Of a stretch of 64,000 bases of DNA, positions 47,301-55,642 are shown one piece after another. How positions within the stretch are numbered: position 1 is the first letter of the stretch; each line of letters starts with the position of its first letter. Made by a program: the position numbers and the translations under genes. Source of the stretch: an uncultured bacterium (GTDB taxonomy: Bacteria; Myxococcota_A; Bradymonadia; UBA7976; VGTA01); NCBI GenBank assembly GCA_943788935.1, contig CALSSE010000014.1, forward strand, positions 1-64,000, in the 5' to 3' direction. The notes beneath the pieces were generated by a model, which worked only from the letters and a program-made list of their open reading frames with translations, was not told the origin of the DNA and ran no database searches.

Positions 47301-48575
47301 CATATGCTGATCGGAGAGGGTCTGTTTTTCGATAATCAGCATGTAGAGACCATCACCATGGGAGAGCTTAACTTTGATCACAACACGAGTGAAATAGGAC
47401 GAGTTGCGGTCCCCGTTAAGTTCTCCAACCGTCCGACTCAAAACCTAGCATTACTCGAATGTGAATCCCAACCGATCACTTCAGAGAGAGTGATTGAAGA
47501 TATCTGTGATGATGAGATTGATAACGATGGCAACGGTGTAGCTGATTGTGATGACTCTGCTTGCTCTTCTGAGAGAACCTGTGGCAGAGACCTACCCGTC
47601 GATGACGAGCAAATCACGATTGAAGGTTCTCTCTTGTACCTTGCAGATCCGATCTGGTGGCGACCCAATGCTGATTGTACACCTCACGCAGATAACGATG
47701 AATCTGATCCTAATTCAGGACTCTATCTATATGACGCTTATTGGTTCACGAACACCACCGACCAAGAAGTCACGGTGACCGCCAACGCAACCTTCTCAGA
47801 TGACGGCTACCTACATGTATTTAACTACCTGTCAGCGACCGATGAGGTAGAATGTGTCCGAGGAAATGATGACTATCTTAGCCGATTCCAAAGCACAGTG
47901 ACTGGGATCACTGTAGCGCCAGGCGCTGAGATCGTGATTTATGTCTCGGTGAGTGAGCCGGGAGAGGTCTCAGAATATACGCTTGAGGTGACCCCTTCAA
48001 ACGAAGAGATCTGTGACGACGACATAGATAATGATTTGAATGGCGCCTTTGACTGTGCTGATCAAATCGCTTGTGAAGCACCTGAAGGGTGTAACGAGCT
48101 CTGTGATGATGGTCTTGATAATAATGGAGATACACGTATTGACTGCGATGACCCCAGATGTGCTTTTGATAGTGCCTGTGAAATCGTGGCTCCTCTTGAC
48201 GAAAATATCATTAATATTACAGGACAGATCAATCAAGATGATTTCGTGTGGAGTCGCCCTAACAACGCCTGTGTCATTGAAAATATCAATGCACAATACT
48301 TCTATGATGCGATCACTTTGACTAATACCGATGCCATCTCTCATGAATACACGGTAAGCGTTGAATGGTCACCACCGAGTCTTGGTGGATTTACTGATGG
48401 ATATATTCATATTTACGATAGTTTATTTACGACCTGTCTTCTTGGTAATGATAATGAATCAGACGAGAGTAACAGCGCGATCACATTTACAGTCGATGCC
48501 AATACCTCAGTCGTCGTAGTCTTGAGCTCTTATGACCAAAGCGCTGTTATCGACTACTCTGTTACGATTCAATAG
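44325..48575 (+). CDS. Giant lipoprotein with 45-residue MopE-type repeats
   Basis: 1416 residues. Lipobox TFGAC (about Cys22), then nine 45-residue repeats (about 45-450) built on DCDDNDPTERPG-x-x-WY-x-D-x-DGDGFGD and a later Cys. A tenth decays (DYADDNINRFPG). Each contains Asp-rich Ca2+-type loops. The next 560 residues form repeating NxxGxIAF modules (AINNDGDIAYVAEI, SINSNGQIAFRAH) typical of beta-propeller-like repeats in exported proteins. The C-terminal region has DNDGNGVADCDDSAC-type motifs and two beta domains (WWRPNADC..., FVWSRPNNACV...). Start ATG 44325; TTG 44313 is the longer alternative. It has no FGE-like end, unlike the 24-kb giant. Likely a large Ca2+-binding surface protein. 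Confidence 0.82.
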   Translation: MKNIIHKSFLALALITFGACQEKINLNTSEPSVNDDQDGDGYSSVVDCDDNDPTERPGVIWYTDTDGDGFGDEGASQECERNDNSDVLVAGDCDDTDETLNPNVTWYADVDGDGFGDPLQEANCKPTVSPSVLDGTDCDDNDSTEYPGVTWYIDADEDGFGNPNSSNECERSYSTDVLVGNDCDDLSSEVGDDAVWYADVDGDGFGDPSSSTACTRNAPSDVLDNTDCNDNEAGQYPGITWYADSDGDGFGDPDVSNDCEPNAASDILDNTDCNDNEAGQYPGITWYADSDGDGFGNLSSPSFCEPNEPSDVLDNTDCNDNASDQYPGVIWYVDFDRDGFGDPSTGSECQPLYLSDVTNNTDCNDTDAELNPLITWYADSDGDGFGDPNVSNICEPNNPTDILDNTDCDDTNAAYYPGLVWYVDADGDGFGDDARSSLCNPQNPTDTLISGDYADDNINRFPGATFDITGTASGIYKGAPPVLVILDSSDSYEVSGSGPFTIPDAVVDLESYQISIDSSASGLNCSLEGADGVQEIQGFDLNITISCECVYDHTIINLGFALVDDSWEDENQFFDINDLGMILYRSEEESDQGSLKWRCGNRAFTVDSIGSLVGIEIPDDTTGELVSADAQIEGFGARRAINNDGDIAYVAEIMPADDASFSLRNEPGVIYTGYPSNFRKEVIRRGEQMGPIEEIYGGSGTEVSINSNGQIAFRAHTQDDDDIEYIGIYESDTETINYFIDFPTTDADEMWLSDINERGEVLALAEDYIEDGSKKLYRFGNPVGSELLVQEFDPILDFFTTRISNPRFNDQGEIVMVLGHCPTLIEAEALADTRDESCLIEETTLEVSNQWGDSTRLVKVYHESLMFWKDGAFQEIARAGSTIDGIRIEGFTPFIDINNVGEVAFIVGEYGVSRVVEGASNTSGDEISHLFRWSSDQGLELVSRNLDIIGDYSLVEHQFVDITDDGSIFFKGSNAADDDQHAIFCNHPDTGTHMLIGEGLFFDNQHVETITMGELNFDHNTSEIGRVAVPVKFSNRPTQNLALLECESQPITSERVIEDICDDEIDNDGNGVADCDDSACSSERTCGRDLPVDDEQITIEGSLLYLADPIWWRPNADCTPHADNDESDPNSGLYLYDAYWFTNTTDQEVTVTANATFSDDGYLHVFNYLSATDEVECVRGNDDYLSRFQSTVTGITVAPGAEIVIYVSVSEPGEVSEYTLEVTPSNEEICDDDIDNDLNGAFDCADQIACEAPEGCNELCDDGLDNNGDTRIDCDDPRCAFDSACEIVAPLDENIINITGQINQDDFVWSRPNNACVIENINAQYFYDAITLTNTDAISHEYTVSVEWSPPSLGGFTDGYIHIYDSLFTTCLLGNDNESDESNSAITFTVDANTSVVVVLSSYDQSAVIDYSVTIQ
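44991..45209. repeat. 83-bp perfect repeat within the 135-bp MopE units
   Basis: Bases 44991-45073 recur without change 135 bases later (from 45126/45127). 135 bases is one 45-residue repeat. Other copies differ by many bases, so this pair is a recent duplication. Confidence 0.85.
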
Positions 48576-48651
48576 GCTGGTTTCAGACATCTAATCTTGT
48601 GCGCTAAAGTACCGACTATATGAGATATATTCATCGATTGGACTAATTCAA

Positions 48652-49479
48652 ATGCAAATCAAACGAACCTTTACTCTCTCTCTATCTGTCTTTTCGATGC
48701 TTTTGTTGGGCCTCTCCCAATCTCATGCAGATGATGGGGTCACTAGACCTTCGACTGGTCCCTATTCACAAGCAGAAAGCTCTTCTCAAAAGCCCAAGGT
48801 GAAGTTCGCTTCGCCATCGAGCCAAGACCCTCGTGGCTCCTTGAAGAATTTCAACTCAAAACGAGTGGGGTCTAAACTTCGCAAGGTGAAGAGTGATGAG
48901 TATGAACTTCGTCTCAAGATCACTCAAACACTTCAAGAATACCAAGGGGTCGAGTTGATCTGTCCAAGCGGCTTTCAGGATCATCAAAGAGTGATTAAAG
49001 GGTTTGCTACTTGGTCTAAGGTACCCAAGGAAGTATGTAAGTTACAGTTTAAGGGAGGTGGACCTCCTGATATCTACCAAAGCGCTACCCACGGTGAGTC
49101 TCTATTGTGTCAGTCTGATGCTCAAATCATTAAATGCCAATCAGTATCACGTGAAGAGCTTATGGCGGAAGCGTCTCAGACATCAGATTCGCCTCTAGTA
49201 CTCACCTTGGTCGCTCCCTACTCTCATACTAAACTAGTGGTGACCTGTAACGACCAAGTTCTATTTCAAGAATTTGTTAATGAAACTAAGAGCAAAGAAG
49301 TCTTCTCTTACAAGATCCCCAAGGAGGGCCGATGTGAAGCGACTCTGAAGGGAGGGGGTAAACCGTATACCATCCAACCTTTAAATGCAGGGATGCGCGT
49401 AACCTGTACTCGTGGATCAGCAAAGAGCGGAAGGCCTAAGTCCAAAATTTCGCCTAATTGCGAGTTTGAAAACTACTGA
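48652..49479 (+). CDS. Exported protein with an internal duplication
   Basis: 275 residues. Signal peptide (TFTLSLSVFSMLLLGLSQSHA) ends near residue 26. Two halves are related: residues about 85-153 and 181-252 both contain a Cys, then PKE, then Cys and GGG (VPKEVCKLQFKGGGPPD versus IPKEGRCEATLKGGGKPY), with a final Cys. So it is a tandem pair of about 70-residue domains. No family recognised. It follows the giant lipoprotein by 76 bases on the same strand. Cys pairs may form disulfides after export. Confidence 0.72.
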   Translation: MQIKRTFTLSLSVFSMLLLGLSQSHADDGVTRPSTGPYSQAESSSQKPKVKFASPSSQDPRGSLKNFNSKRVGSKLRKVKSDEYELRLKITQTLQEYQGVELICPSGFQDHQRVIKGFATWSKVPKEVCKLQFKGGGPPDIYQSATHGESLLCQSDAQIIKCQSVSREELMAEASQTSDSPLVLTLVAPYSHTKLVVTCNDQVLFQEFVNETKSKEVFSYKIPKEGRCEATLKGGGKPYTIQPLNAGMRVTCTRGSAKSGRPKSKISPNCEFENY

Positions 49480-49646
49480 GACCTCTTCGACTACACTTAA
49501 GGTAATAAAGCGATATCTTCGAGACTAGGTCTCTAAAGATTAGGTCCATCATGAACCATATCAGATTAACTTTTACAGCTCTACTCCTACAGATTCGAAT
49601 CATCAATTCGACAGTTTCAACACTCTATTTATTCTAGGAGTCATTG

Positions 49647-52040
49647 ATGAAAATATATATTATTTTAATCTTTACGCTGTTGGTTGAGATATCTAATGCC
49701 TCTGCAGAATGTGGCCAGGATATAATTGACTCAACCTATGAAGCCGATACTTCAGATTCAGTGGTTCGCCTAACAGAGATAAGTCTTGATAATCAAGACG
49801 ATAGTTTCTCTCAAGCTCAGGGGATTGATTATGTCGTTGAGCTCAAGCTGTTAGGAGGAGAAACTTACACCTTTGAAACTCTTGAGAGTGAAGATTTCGA
49901 TCCAGTATTAACTCTCTTGGTACACGATCAATGTGAAAACCTTATAGAACACGAGAGTAATGATGACTCAACCGGTAATATACCGAATGATAACTATGAG
50001 TCATTTATTGAGTACACCACGCCTCTCAGAACAGATGGTCAATACCTGTTATTAATCTCTGGACTCAATGAGATGACGGGAACCACTAACCTAGAGATCA
50101 AACGCTTTGAGGCTGAGTTACCTGAGATGAATGGCGTTATTCTCACTGGAGATAGTATCACCGGTTGTCACTCTATGGCCGGATCTTACTCTTCGCATAG
50201 CCTTTTTCATCTTATTAGTGTTTTACTCCTTCTGTTATTGATCGCTCGCCGATTTACGATAATGAAATATGTGCGCACTCGTATCGCTCATTTTTTACTC
50301 TATTTTGTGCTACTCGGTAGCGCTCTTTCTCTGCTTGCTCCTGCCTCTGCCTCAGCTGAATTAAATGGCTTTTCAGTCATGAACTTTCGGCTCGCTTTAG
50401 GAACAAATCGTATTATCTCTCTTGAGACAGCAGGTGTTCCCGATCATTTGAATGTATATGGGGGAACATCTTATCATTATGCTAGCCAGCTTCTACAAGA
50501 GAAGACGATATCCTCTAGCCAAACTCAGGAGAGAAGTTTACTAAGTTCACAAACTTTTCAACAGTTTGGAGTGGGAATTGGGCTCTTTGATCTGGTTGCT
50601 CTAGAGTTCAATATCCCTGTTATATACACAAACCAAGGTGATGAGACTCTTTTTCCAGCATTAGGGACAACCCCTCGCGGTGATTCTCTCGCGCGGCTTC
50701 GCTTCTTAATCGCTGGTTCAAATACAGGAGCTTGGGGCCTAAGTGGAAGTTTAGCGACCACTTTACCCACGGGAGATAGCGCAGGACTGACAGGAGATGA
50801 GGGGGTTCAAACCTTACCTACTCTGACCGGAACTCATCGACATAATGACTTTATCACGAGCGTTTCTCTTGGCGCCTTAATCAGAACAGAGACCGATGAT
50901 AATGTGCGTGGCTTATCACTTGGTCAAGAGATGACTTATGGAATAGGGACCAGCTACCAATGGACGGATAGTATACTCTCTGGCGTTGAATTTGTAGGAC
51001 GTAGCGACTTATCTGACTTTACTTATCAAAACCCCTTAGAGGTCATTTTAGGATCCCGTATAGGGCTCTGGGAACAGCTCTTCTTTGAGGTTGGCGGAGG
51101 AGCCGGGCTTATCTCTGGATATGGGACTCCTCTCTGGAGAACCTTCGCTGCTCTACAATGGCATCCTGAGAGCACTGATGTTAAAGACCAAGATCAAGAC
51201 GGTATTCTCGATCAAGTGGATCAATGTCCTCTGCAACCTGAAGATCGAGATGAGTTTGAAGATGAGGATGGATGTCCTGACCCTGATAACGATCAAGATC
51301 AAATTCTCGATCAAGCAGATCAGTGTCCGCTTAAAGCAGAAGATAAGGATGGGTTTGAAGATGATAATGGATGTCCTGACCTCGATAACGATCAAGATCA
51401 AATTCTCGATCAAGCTGATCAATGTCCACTCAAAGCAGAGGATATAGATGAATTTGAAGATGGGGACGGATGTCCTGATCTTGATAACGACCAAGATCAA
51501 ATCCTCGATCCAGCAGATCAATGTCCGCTCAAGGCAGAAGATAAAGATGGTTTTGAAGATACAGACGGGTGCCCTGATCTCGATAATGATCAAGATGGAG
51601 TGCCTGACAGTAACGATAAATGTCCACTTAAAGCTGAAGATGGCATAGGGGATACACCAAAAGATGGGTGTCCATCAGCGTGTCGTATCTCCATCCCTGG
51701 GCAAGTGCTCTTTGCTAACAACTCAGCTGAGCTCAAAAAATCAAGTTATATTGAGGCTCAAAAGATCGTTGATTACTTGAAGACCTTGAAGAACTTCAAA
51801 GAGATCATTGTTGAGGGGCATACAGACAACGTAGGCTTCGCATATGCTAATCTTCGGCTCTCTCGCAAACGAGCCAAAAGGTTTGCGGCTGTACTGCGTC
51901 AAAAGATAAAGAACTCAACAATAAGTATTAAAGCTGTTGGCTTTGGGTTCAACAAGCCCATCGCTAGCAATGATACCCCAGAGGGGAGAGCCAAGAATCG
52001 TCGCGTCTCGTTCCGTATCATCGGAGGCGTGTGTAAATAA
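49647..52040 (+). CDS. In-frame fusion: exported protein with C-terminal signal + OmpA/TSP3 outer-membrane protein
   Basis: 797 residues. Part 1 (1-205): signal peptide, a small beta domain like pre-peptidase C-terminal modules (GETYTFETLESEDFDPVL, GQYLLLISG), then TGCHSMAG (Cys174) and SLFHLISVLLLLLLIARR, a MYXO-CTERM-type signal. Part 2 starts at an in-frame Met (ATG 50262) with its own signal peptide (HFLLYFVLLGSALSLLAPASASA). It continues as a beta-barrel, four to five thrombospondin type 3 repeats of 33 residues (DNDQDQILDQADQCPLKAED...), and an OmpA-like peptidoglycan-binding domain (VLFANNSAELKKSSYI, IIVEGHTDN, NLRLSRKRA, KNRRVSFRI). ATG 49647 has AGGAG six bases upstream. At the joint, TAATG (50260-50264) would give stop-start overlap if one T of the TTT at 50253-50255 were absent. 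Part 2 is a classic outer-membrane/peptidoglycan link. Confidence 0.85.
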   Translation: MKIYIILIFTLLVEISNASAECGQDIIDSTYEADTSDSVVRLTEISLDNQDDSFSQAQGIDYVVELKLLGGETYTFETLESEDFDPVLTLLVHDQCENLIEHESNDDSTGNIPNDNYESFIEYTTPLRTDGQYLLLISGLNEMTGTTNLEIKRFEAELPEMNGVILTGDSITGCHSMAGSYSSHSLFHLISVLLLLLLIARRFTIMKYVRTRIAHFLLYFVLLGSALSLLAPASASAELNGFSVMNFRLALGTNRIISLETAGVPDHLNVYGGTSYHYASQLLQEKTISSSQTQERSLLSSQTFQQFGVGIGLFDLVALEFNIPVIYTNQGDETLFPALGTTPRGDSLARLRFLIAGSNTGAWGLSGSLATTLPTGDSAGLTGDEGVQTLPTLTGTHRHNDFITSVSLGALIRTETDDNVRGLSLGQEMTYGIGTSYQWTDSILSGVEFVGRSDLSDFTYQNPLEVILGSRIGLWEQLFFEVGGGAGLISGYGTPLWRTFAALQWHPESTDVKDQDQDGILDQVDQCPLQPEDRDEFEDEDGCPDPDNDQDQILDQADQCPLKAEDKDGFEDDNGCPDLDNDQDQILDQADQCPLKAEDIDEFEDGDGCPDLDNDQDQILDPADQCPLKAEDKDGFEDTDGCPDLDNDQDGVPDSNDKCPLKAEDGIGDTPKDGCPSACRISIPGQVLFANNSAELKKSSYIEAQKIVDYLKTLKNFKEIIVEGHTDNVGFAYANLRLSRKRAKRFAAVLRQKIKNSTISIKAVGFGFNKPIASNDTPEGRAKNRRVSFRIIGGVCK
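51187..51665. repeat. 99-bp repeats encoding TSP3 units
   Basis: Five repeats of about 99 bases (33 residues) encode Asp-rich thrombospondin type 3 Ca2+-binding motifs between the barrel and OmpA domain. Confidence 0.85.
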
Positions 52041-52141
52041 TAAAGGGCTACTCGCTAGGTTCTCAGTGCGATGCTATTCAAGATTATAATCTGCAGGGCT
52101 GTATGCTGAAATCCACCACCTAGTCAATCGAGATAGATTGA

Positions 52142-52474
52142 TCAGAGAACGACCAAAACCATCCCTACTGACATGAGAATAAAACCCAAGGTTTTGGAGG
52201 GATCAAGCACTTCTCCGAGAAAGTACTTTGATACAATAGCGACGCAAATGACCCCTGTGCAGAGGTTTATGGAGGCCATCTCACTTGGCTTATAAAACTC
52301 AATCCCCCAACGCATGGCGAAAACATTGAGTAAGTATTCAGGAAGAACTAAAAACCAACTAAGTGTAAGAGCAGTAGAGAATGGTTTATTTTTAAACTTT
52401 ATATGGCCTAACCATGCAAAAGCCATTAAGAAACTTGACATAAAAAGGAGAATTGGAACTATATATATACCCAT
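52142..52474 (-). CDS. DUF486 (DMT-like) small membrane protein, second of a pair
   Basis: 110 residues, four hydrophobic segments. AWLGHIKFKN, LSWFLVLPEYLLN and RWGIEFYKPSEMASIN are DUF486/DMT features. Its ATG follows directly on the TAA of its paralogue (52475-52477), so the two are translationally coupled. Such small proteins usually need a partner; this pair suggests a heterodimer. The substrate is unknown. Confidence 0.78.
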   Translation of the reverse strand: MGIYIVPILLFMSSFLMAFAWLGHIKFKNKPFSTALTLSWFLVLPEYLLNVFAMRWGIEFYKPSEMASINLCTGVICVAIVSKYFLGEVLDPSKTLGFILMSVGMVLVVL

Positions 52475-52879
52475 TTAGTTACTCTCCATAGCTTTCAGAC
52501 TCTCTGGGTTCTCAATTTTCTTTGCTCCAGTGATAAGTATCATCGCTACAGTCATGAGAGCAAAACCGATATATTTTCTAGTCGTCAGCGCCTCACCCAA
52601 GAAAAAATGGGACACAAGAGCGATAAAGATAACGCCCGACGAAAGATTCATCGCTGCCATTTGACTAGGGGTGTATTTTTTTATTCCCCAACGAATAGCA
52701 GAAATATTCAGAAGGTACTCCGGTAGAACAATAAACCAAGCTGCTAAAGTTGCTGTCCAAAAACTAAGATTCTCCTTATACTTTAAGTGCCCAAGCCATG
52801 CCGCCGCCATAATGGCGCTAGAAAGTGTGAGCATCAATGGAACCATATATTTTATATGTTTATCTTTATTGTCATTCAT
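52475..52879 (-). CDS. DUF486 (DMT-like) small membrane protein, first of a pair
   Basis: 134 residues, four hydrophobic segments. It is related along its length to the next gene (AAWLGHLKYKENLSF, AWFIVLPEYLLNISAIRWGI, TPSQMAAMNLSSGV). It has an extra polar tail (KKIENPESLKAMESN). It is the upstream member of the coupled pair. There are no other transporters in the cluster. The family is related to drug/metabolite transporters, but no substrate can be read. Confidence 0.78.
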   Translation of the reverse strand: MNDNKDKHIKYMVPLMLTLSSAIMAAAWLGHLKYKENLSFWTATLAAWFIVLPEYLLNISAIRWGIKKYTPSQMAAMNLSSGVIFIALVSHFFLGEALTTRKYIGFALMTVAMILITGAKKIENPESLKAMESN

Positions 52880-53517
52880 CTTTTATTCAGTATCTTACCT
52901 TCGTGAGGGTACATATTTTATGCTTTGGCAGTGATGTCTTATTTTCAGGGCTTTTCTTAATTTCCGTTACGAGAACAGGTAAAATAATTACAAGACCCAT
53001 ATTGTAAATTATTTGTGTAAAGTTTACTAGTTCTTTATTTGAGTTTGTATCAGATCAGGTGAAGCTATAATGGTTAAAAGTGTCGTTCTACATACAAAAT
53101 TACATTTTATCGGAAGTTTAGAAAAAAAATTAACTTTTGATTAAGTTGTCATATAAGCAGTTTAACGTTTAATGCTGGTTAACAATTAATTCTCATGAAA
53201 GTCATGGCATCTATAATAGGTATTAATATTCAAATGTTTAGAGCCTTCCTTGTGGAATATTAGTCAAGGCCCCCACTAAGGTCTCAACTTGGGTGAGCTA
53301 CACTTAACGGTCGACAGCTTACCCCGCAAAAAATTTACATGAGGTCATGAGCTATATTGGGTTATTCGAGATATCAAGTACCTCTATGCAAACGAAGTCT
53401 CGACTTTTACCAATGTTTTTAGAGTTCATATTCGATGATCTATTGACTCGCTGATTCCCGTCACTTAATGTGACTCATTTTCGCTCTCTAAACTTAAAAC
53501 AAAAGGCCTAAATTATT
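52880..53517. other. AT-rich intergenic region
   Basis: 638 bases without a convincing gene. A perfect TATAAT at about 53212-53217 lacks a good -35. TTGACT near 53443 with TAATGT 17 bases on is a weak candidate promoter for the next gene. Confidence 0.5.
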
Positions 53518-54321
53518 TTGTTTACATTCAACCGACGTATGTCATGTGTTCTTTCACTTCTCTGTTTCACCTTGCTCGCTTGTGGCGGTGGTAAAGGTGG
53601 AAGCTCTGATAAAGGGCCAAGCGCCTATGAAGAGCTAAGTGGCCTCTCCACATCATTGCAGAATAAACTCGATGAGACCACGGCTCCCATCAATGAGTCT
53701 GACGCCATCATTCAGGAGTTCACTGAGCTACCTAAGACACTCGAAATGAAGACAGAGGACTTCAAAACTTTCATCATCAGCGCTATTCAGGGCGAGATGA
53801 AAGTCCCCGAGGGCACATCCGCAAAAGCAGCTGGTCAACTCATGGCTTTTGGTCTTAAGTTTACAGCTTTCAAAGATAACCTAATGGCTACGCCTGACCG
53901 GTCTACCGAGTTGGTCAAACAGATCGCGGTTACGCTTACCAAAGTCCCTGTTTTGGTGACTAAGGTCGAAGCAAGCGCTAAGCTGACTAAGAACAATCCT
54001 TTTGCTTCTAAAAAAGAAAAGATGGAGGCTTCAAAGCAATCTGAAGGCGCCAAATCCATGGGAGATGACACTACTAAGAAAGTCACTGAGATACAGAAAA
54101 CAGCTCAAGAGCTGCCCGGGAAAGCGACTGCTTCTATCAGTAAGTTCCTTGGCGCTCTCAAGGGTGTTGGCATTGATAACCTTGACAGCTTGACCGCCGC
54201 ACCTGGCCAAATGGCAAAGGAGAGTACAGATGCTGTTAAAAGTGATGCCAAAGAAGTAGTCGATACCGCTAAAGATAGCGCAGAAGGCACAATCGACGCT
54301 GCTAAGGATGCTGCCAAATAA
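53518..54321 (+). CDS. Helical lipoprotein, LEA-like tail
   Basis: 267 residues. Signal segment and lipobox LLAC (about Cys22) followed by GGGKGGSSDKG. The body is predicted helical, rich in Lys/Ala/Thr/Glu. The C-terminus has repeated KxDAKEVVDTAKDSAEG-type 11-residue units resembling late-embryogenesis-abundant repeats. TTG 53518 supplies the basic residues of the signal (FNRR); ATG 53539 would remove them. No clear ribosome site at either. The function is unknown. It converges on the pacifastin-like gene across a hairpin. Confidence 0.68.
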   Translation: MFTFNRRMSCVLSLLCFTLLACGGGKGGSSDKGPSAYEELSGLSTSLQNKLDETTAPINESDAIIQEFTELPKTLEMKTEDFKTFIISAIQGEMKVPEGTSAKAAGQLMAFGLKFTAFKDNLMATPDRSTELVKQIAVTLTKVPVLVTKVEASAKLTKNNPFASKKEKMEASKQSEGAKSMGDDTTKKVTEIQKTAQELPGKATASISKFLGALKGVGIDNLDSLTAAPGQMAKESTDAVKSDAKEVVDTAKDSAEGTIDAAKDAAK

Positions 54322-54322
54322 G

Positions 54323-54369
54323 TCTAGAGACTCGCTTGGTTAGTTCGGGTCTCACAAGCGACTTCTAGA
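54323..54369. terminator. Hairpin between convergent genes
   Basis: TCTAGA (54323-54328) pairs with TCTAGA (54364-54369), and TCGCTT with AAGCGA inside it, separated by a small bulge. It lies directly after one stop and 48 bases from the other. No U-tract. Confidence 0.4.
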
Positions 54370-54416
54370 ATCATAAAACTAGACATGATGAAGGTCTACA
54401 GTCGTATCATCACTCT

Positions 54417-55538
54417 TCACTCCGCCTCTGCGACGAAATTAAAGTCAAATTGGCAAGGGAAGCTAATCGAGTACAATAACTCGATCGTCACACATAGATC
54501 GCCTTCACAGTTAATATTCGCTGTATACGTTCCTGATAGATTTAATGCATCATCAAAACGACCACTGATATCGATCACTGTTGGAAGAATAAGTCCATAG
54601 TCATTATCTACATTACCAGAGAGAGCATTACAGGTGATATCCCGTTCATTCAAAGCACAATTTGCCGCTTCAGGCAGTCCATCAATAGACCAGTTCAGAC
54701 TCATCATGATGACATCGGATAAAACAAATCCCTTATCTTCAGAAAGAGCGCTGGCGATATCGTCTTTCACACCTTCACAACTAGCGACACCGGCCACAAA
54801 GCTACGATAAGACCAACTCCCTGCTTGGGCTATAAAATCTGACTCTTCTTGGCAGATCATTTCGCTACATATCGCTTCACTCTTGAGTCCACTATTTGGA
54901 CATTCACAGGTGTTACACTCATCTCCTGCATCAAAAGTATCACCGGGTAAGCAATCATTATCACCCGGTATAATACATGTTCCATCTCTACAGATCTGTC
55001 CTGTCGCAGTACAATCTTGACCGATCGTTTCGTTGTTAGAGAGACACTCACCTGTCTCAGGGTCACACATAGCGACTTGTGCAGGTATAACTGCATTGCC
55101 ATCACAGGATGAGGGAGAGCTTTCGCCACATTCAACATTAGCACAAAGATCAGAGTCACAACTAAGTGCTCCATCTACGATGCATTGTCCGTCAAGACTA
55201 CAAACCTTTAGCTCAGCTGATTCTTGACACTCAGTATCAGTAGCATTGCAGATCTGACAGGGGTCTCCACAGCTCTTATCTTGACAAGGATTATAAATGT
55301 CACATGTCATTTGAGTGCATATCAATCCATTAACTAACCCACTCTCTGGACAAGTACAGGTGTTGCAGTTATCGCCGGCGTCAGAGGTACTCCCTGGGTC
55401 ACACATTATTGGTGTAACGGCAGTCCCAATCACCTCTTTCGAATCGCTATCTTGGCATCCAATCGTTACAAAAATGAGAAGTAAAGAGAGACATCGTCTT
55501 ATCCAAAGGGTGGTCATGATATCGAAAGATATATACAT
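54417..55538 (-). CDS. Lipoprotein with two pacifastin-like repeats
   Basis: 373 residues from ATG 55538, which has GAGGA six bases upstream; a longer frame has no such site. Lipobox VTIGC (about Cys28). Two segments, CDPGSTSDAGDNCNTCTCPE...C...C near the start and CLPGDTFDAGDECNTCECPN...C...C later, match the six-Cys pattern of pacifastin-type serine-protease inhibitors known mainly from arthropods. Between them are EGF-like Cys clusters (CSLDGQCIVDG, CRDGTCIIPG). A C-terminal domain of about 130 residues has no family. Its stop lies 48 bases from the hairpin and converges on the helical lipoprotein. A role as a surface inhibitor or adhesive is a guess. Confidence 0.78.
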   Translation of the reverse strand: MYISFDIMTTLWIRRCLSLLLIFVTIGCQDSDSKEVIGTAVTPIMCDPGSTSDAGDNCNTCTCPESGLVNGLICTQMTCDIYNPCQDKSCGDPCQICNATDTECQESAELKVCSLDGQCIVDGALSCDSDLCANVECGESSPSSCDGNAVIPAQVAMCDPETGECLSNNETIGQDCTATGQICRDGTCIIPGDNDCLPGDTFDAGDECNTCECPNSGLKSEAICSEMICQEESDFIAQAGSWSYRSFVAGVASCEGVKDDIASALSEDKGFVLSDVIMMSLNWSIDGLPEAANCALNERDITCNALSGNVDNDYGLILPTVIDISGRFDDALNLSGTYTANINCEGDLCVTIELLYSISFPCQFDFNFVAEAE

Positions 55539-55642
55539 ATTTATCCTCAATGTTTGATGAAATACCAAGAGGGAAAGTATAGGCAACATCACCTCGAAGG
55601 TAAACAACTGAGTGAGCTCTGAGGCTCTATGTATAGAGGCTC

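Noticed and set aside
49585..49610. A tRNA-like TTCGAATC motif
   Set aside because: No acceptor or anticodon stem surrounds it; no tRNA gene was found.
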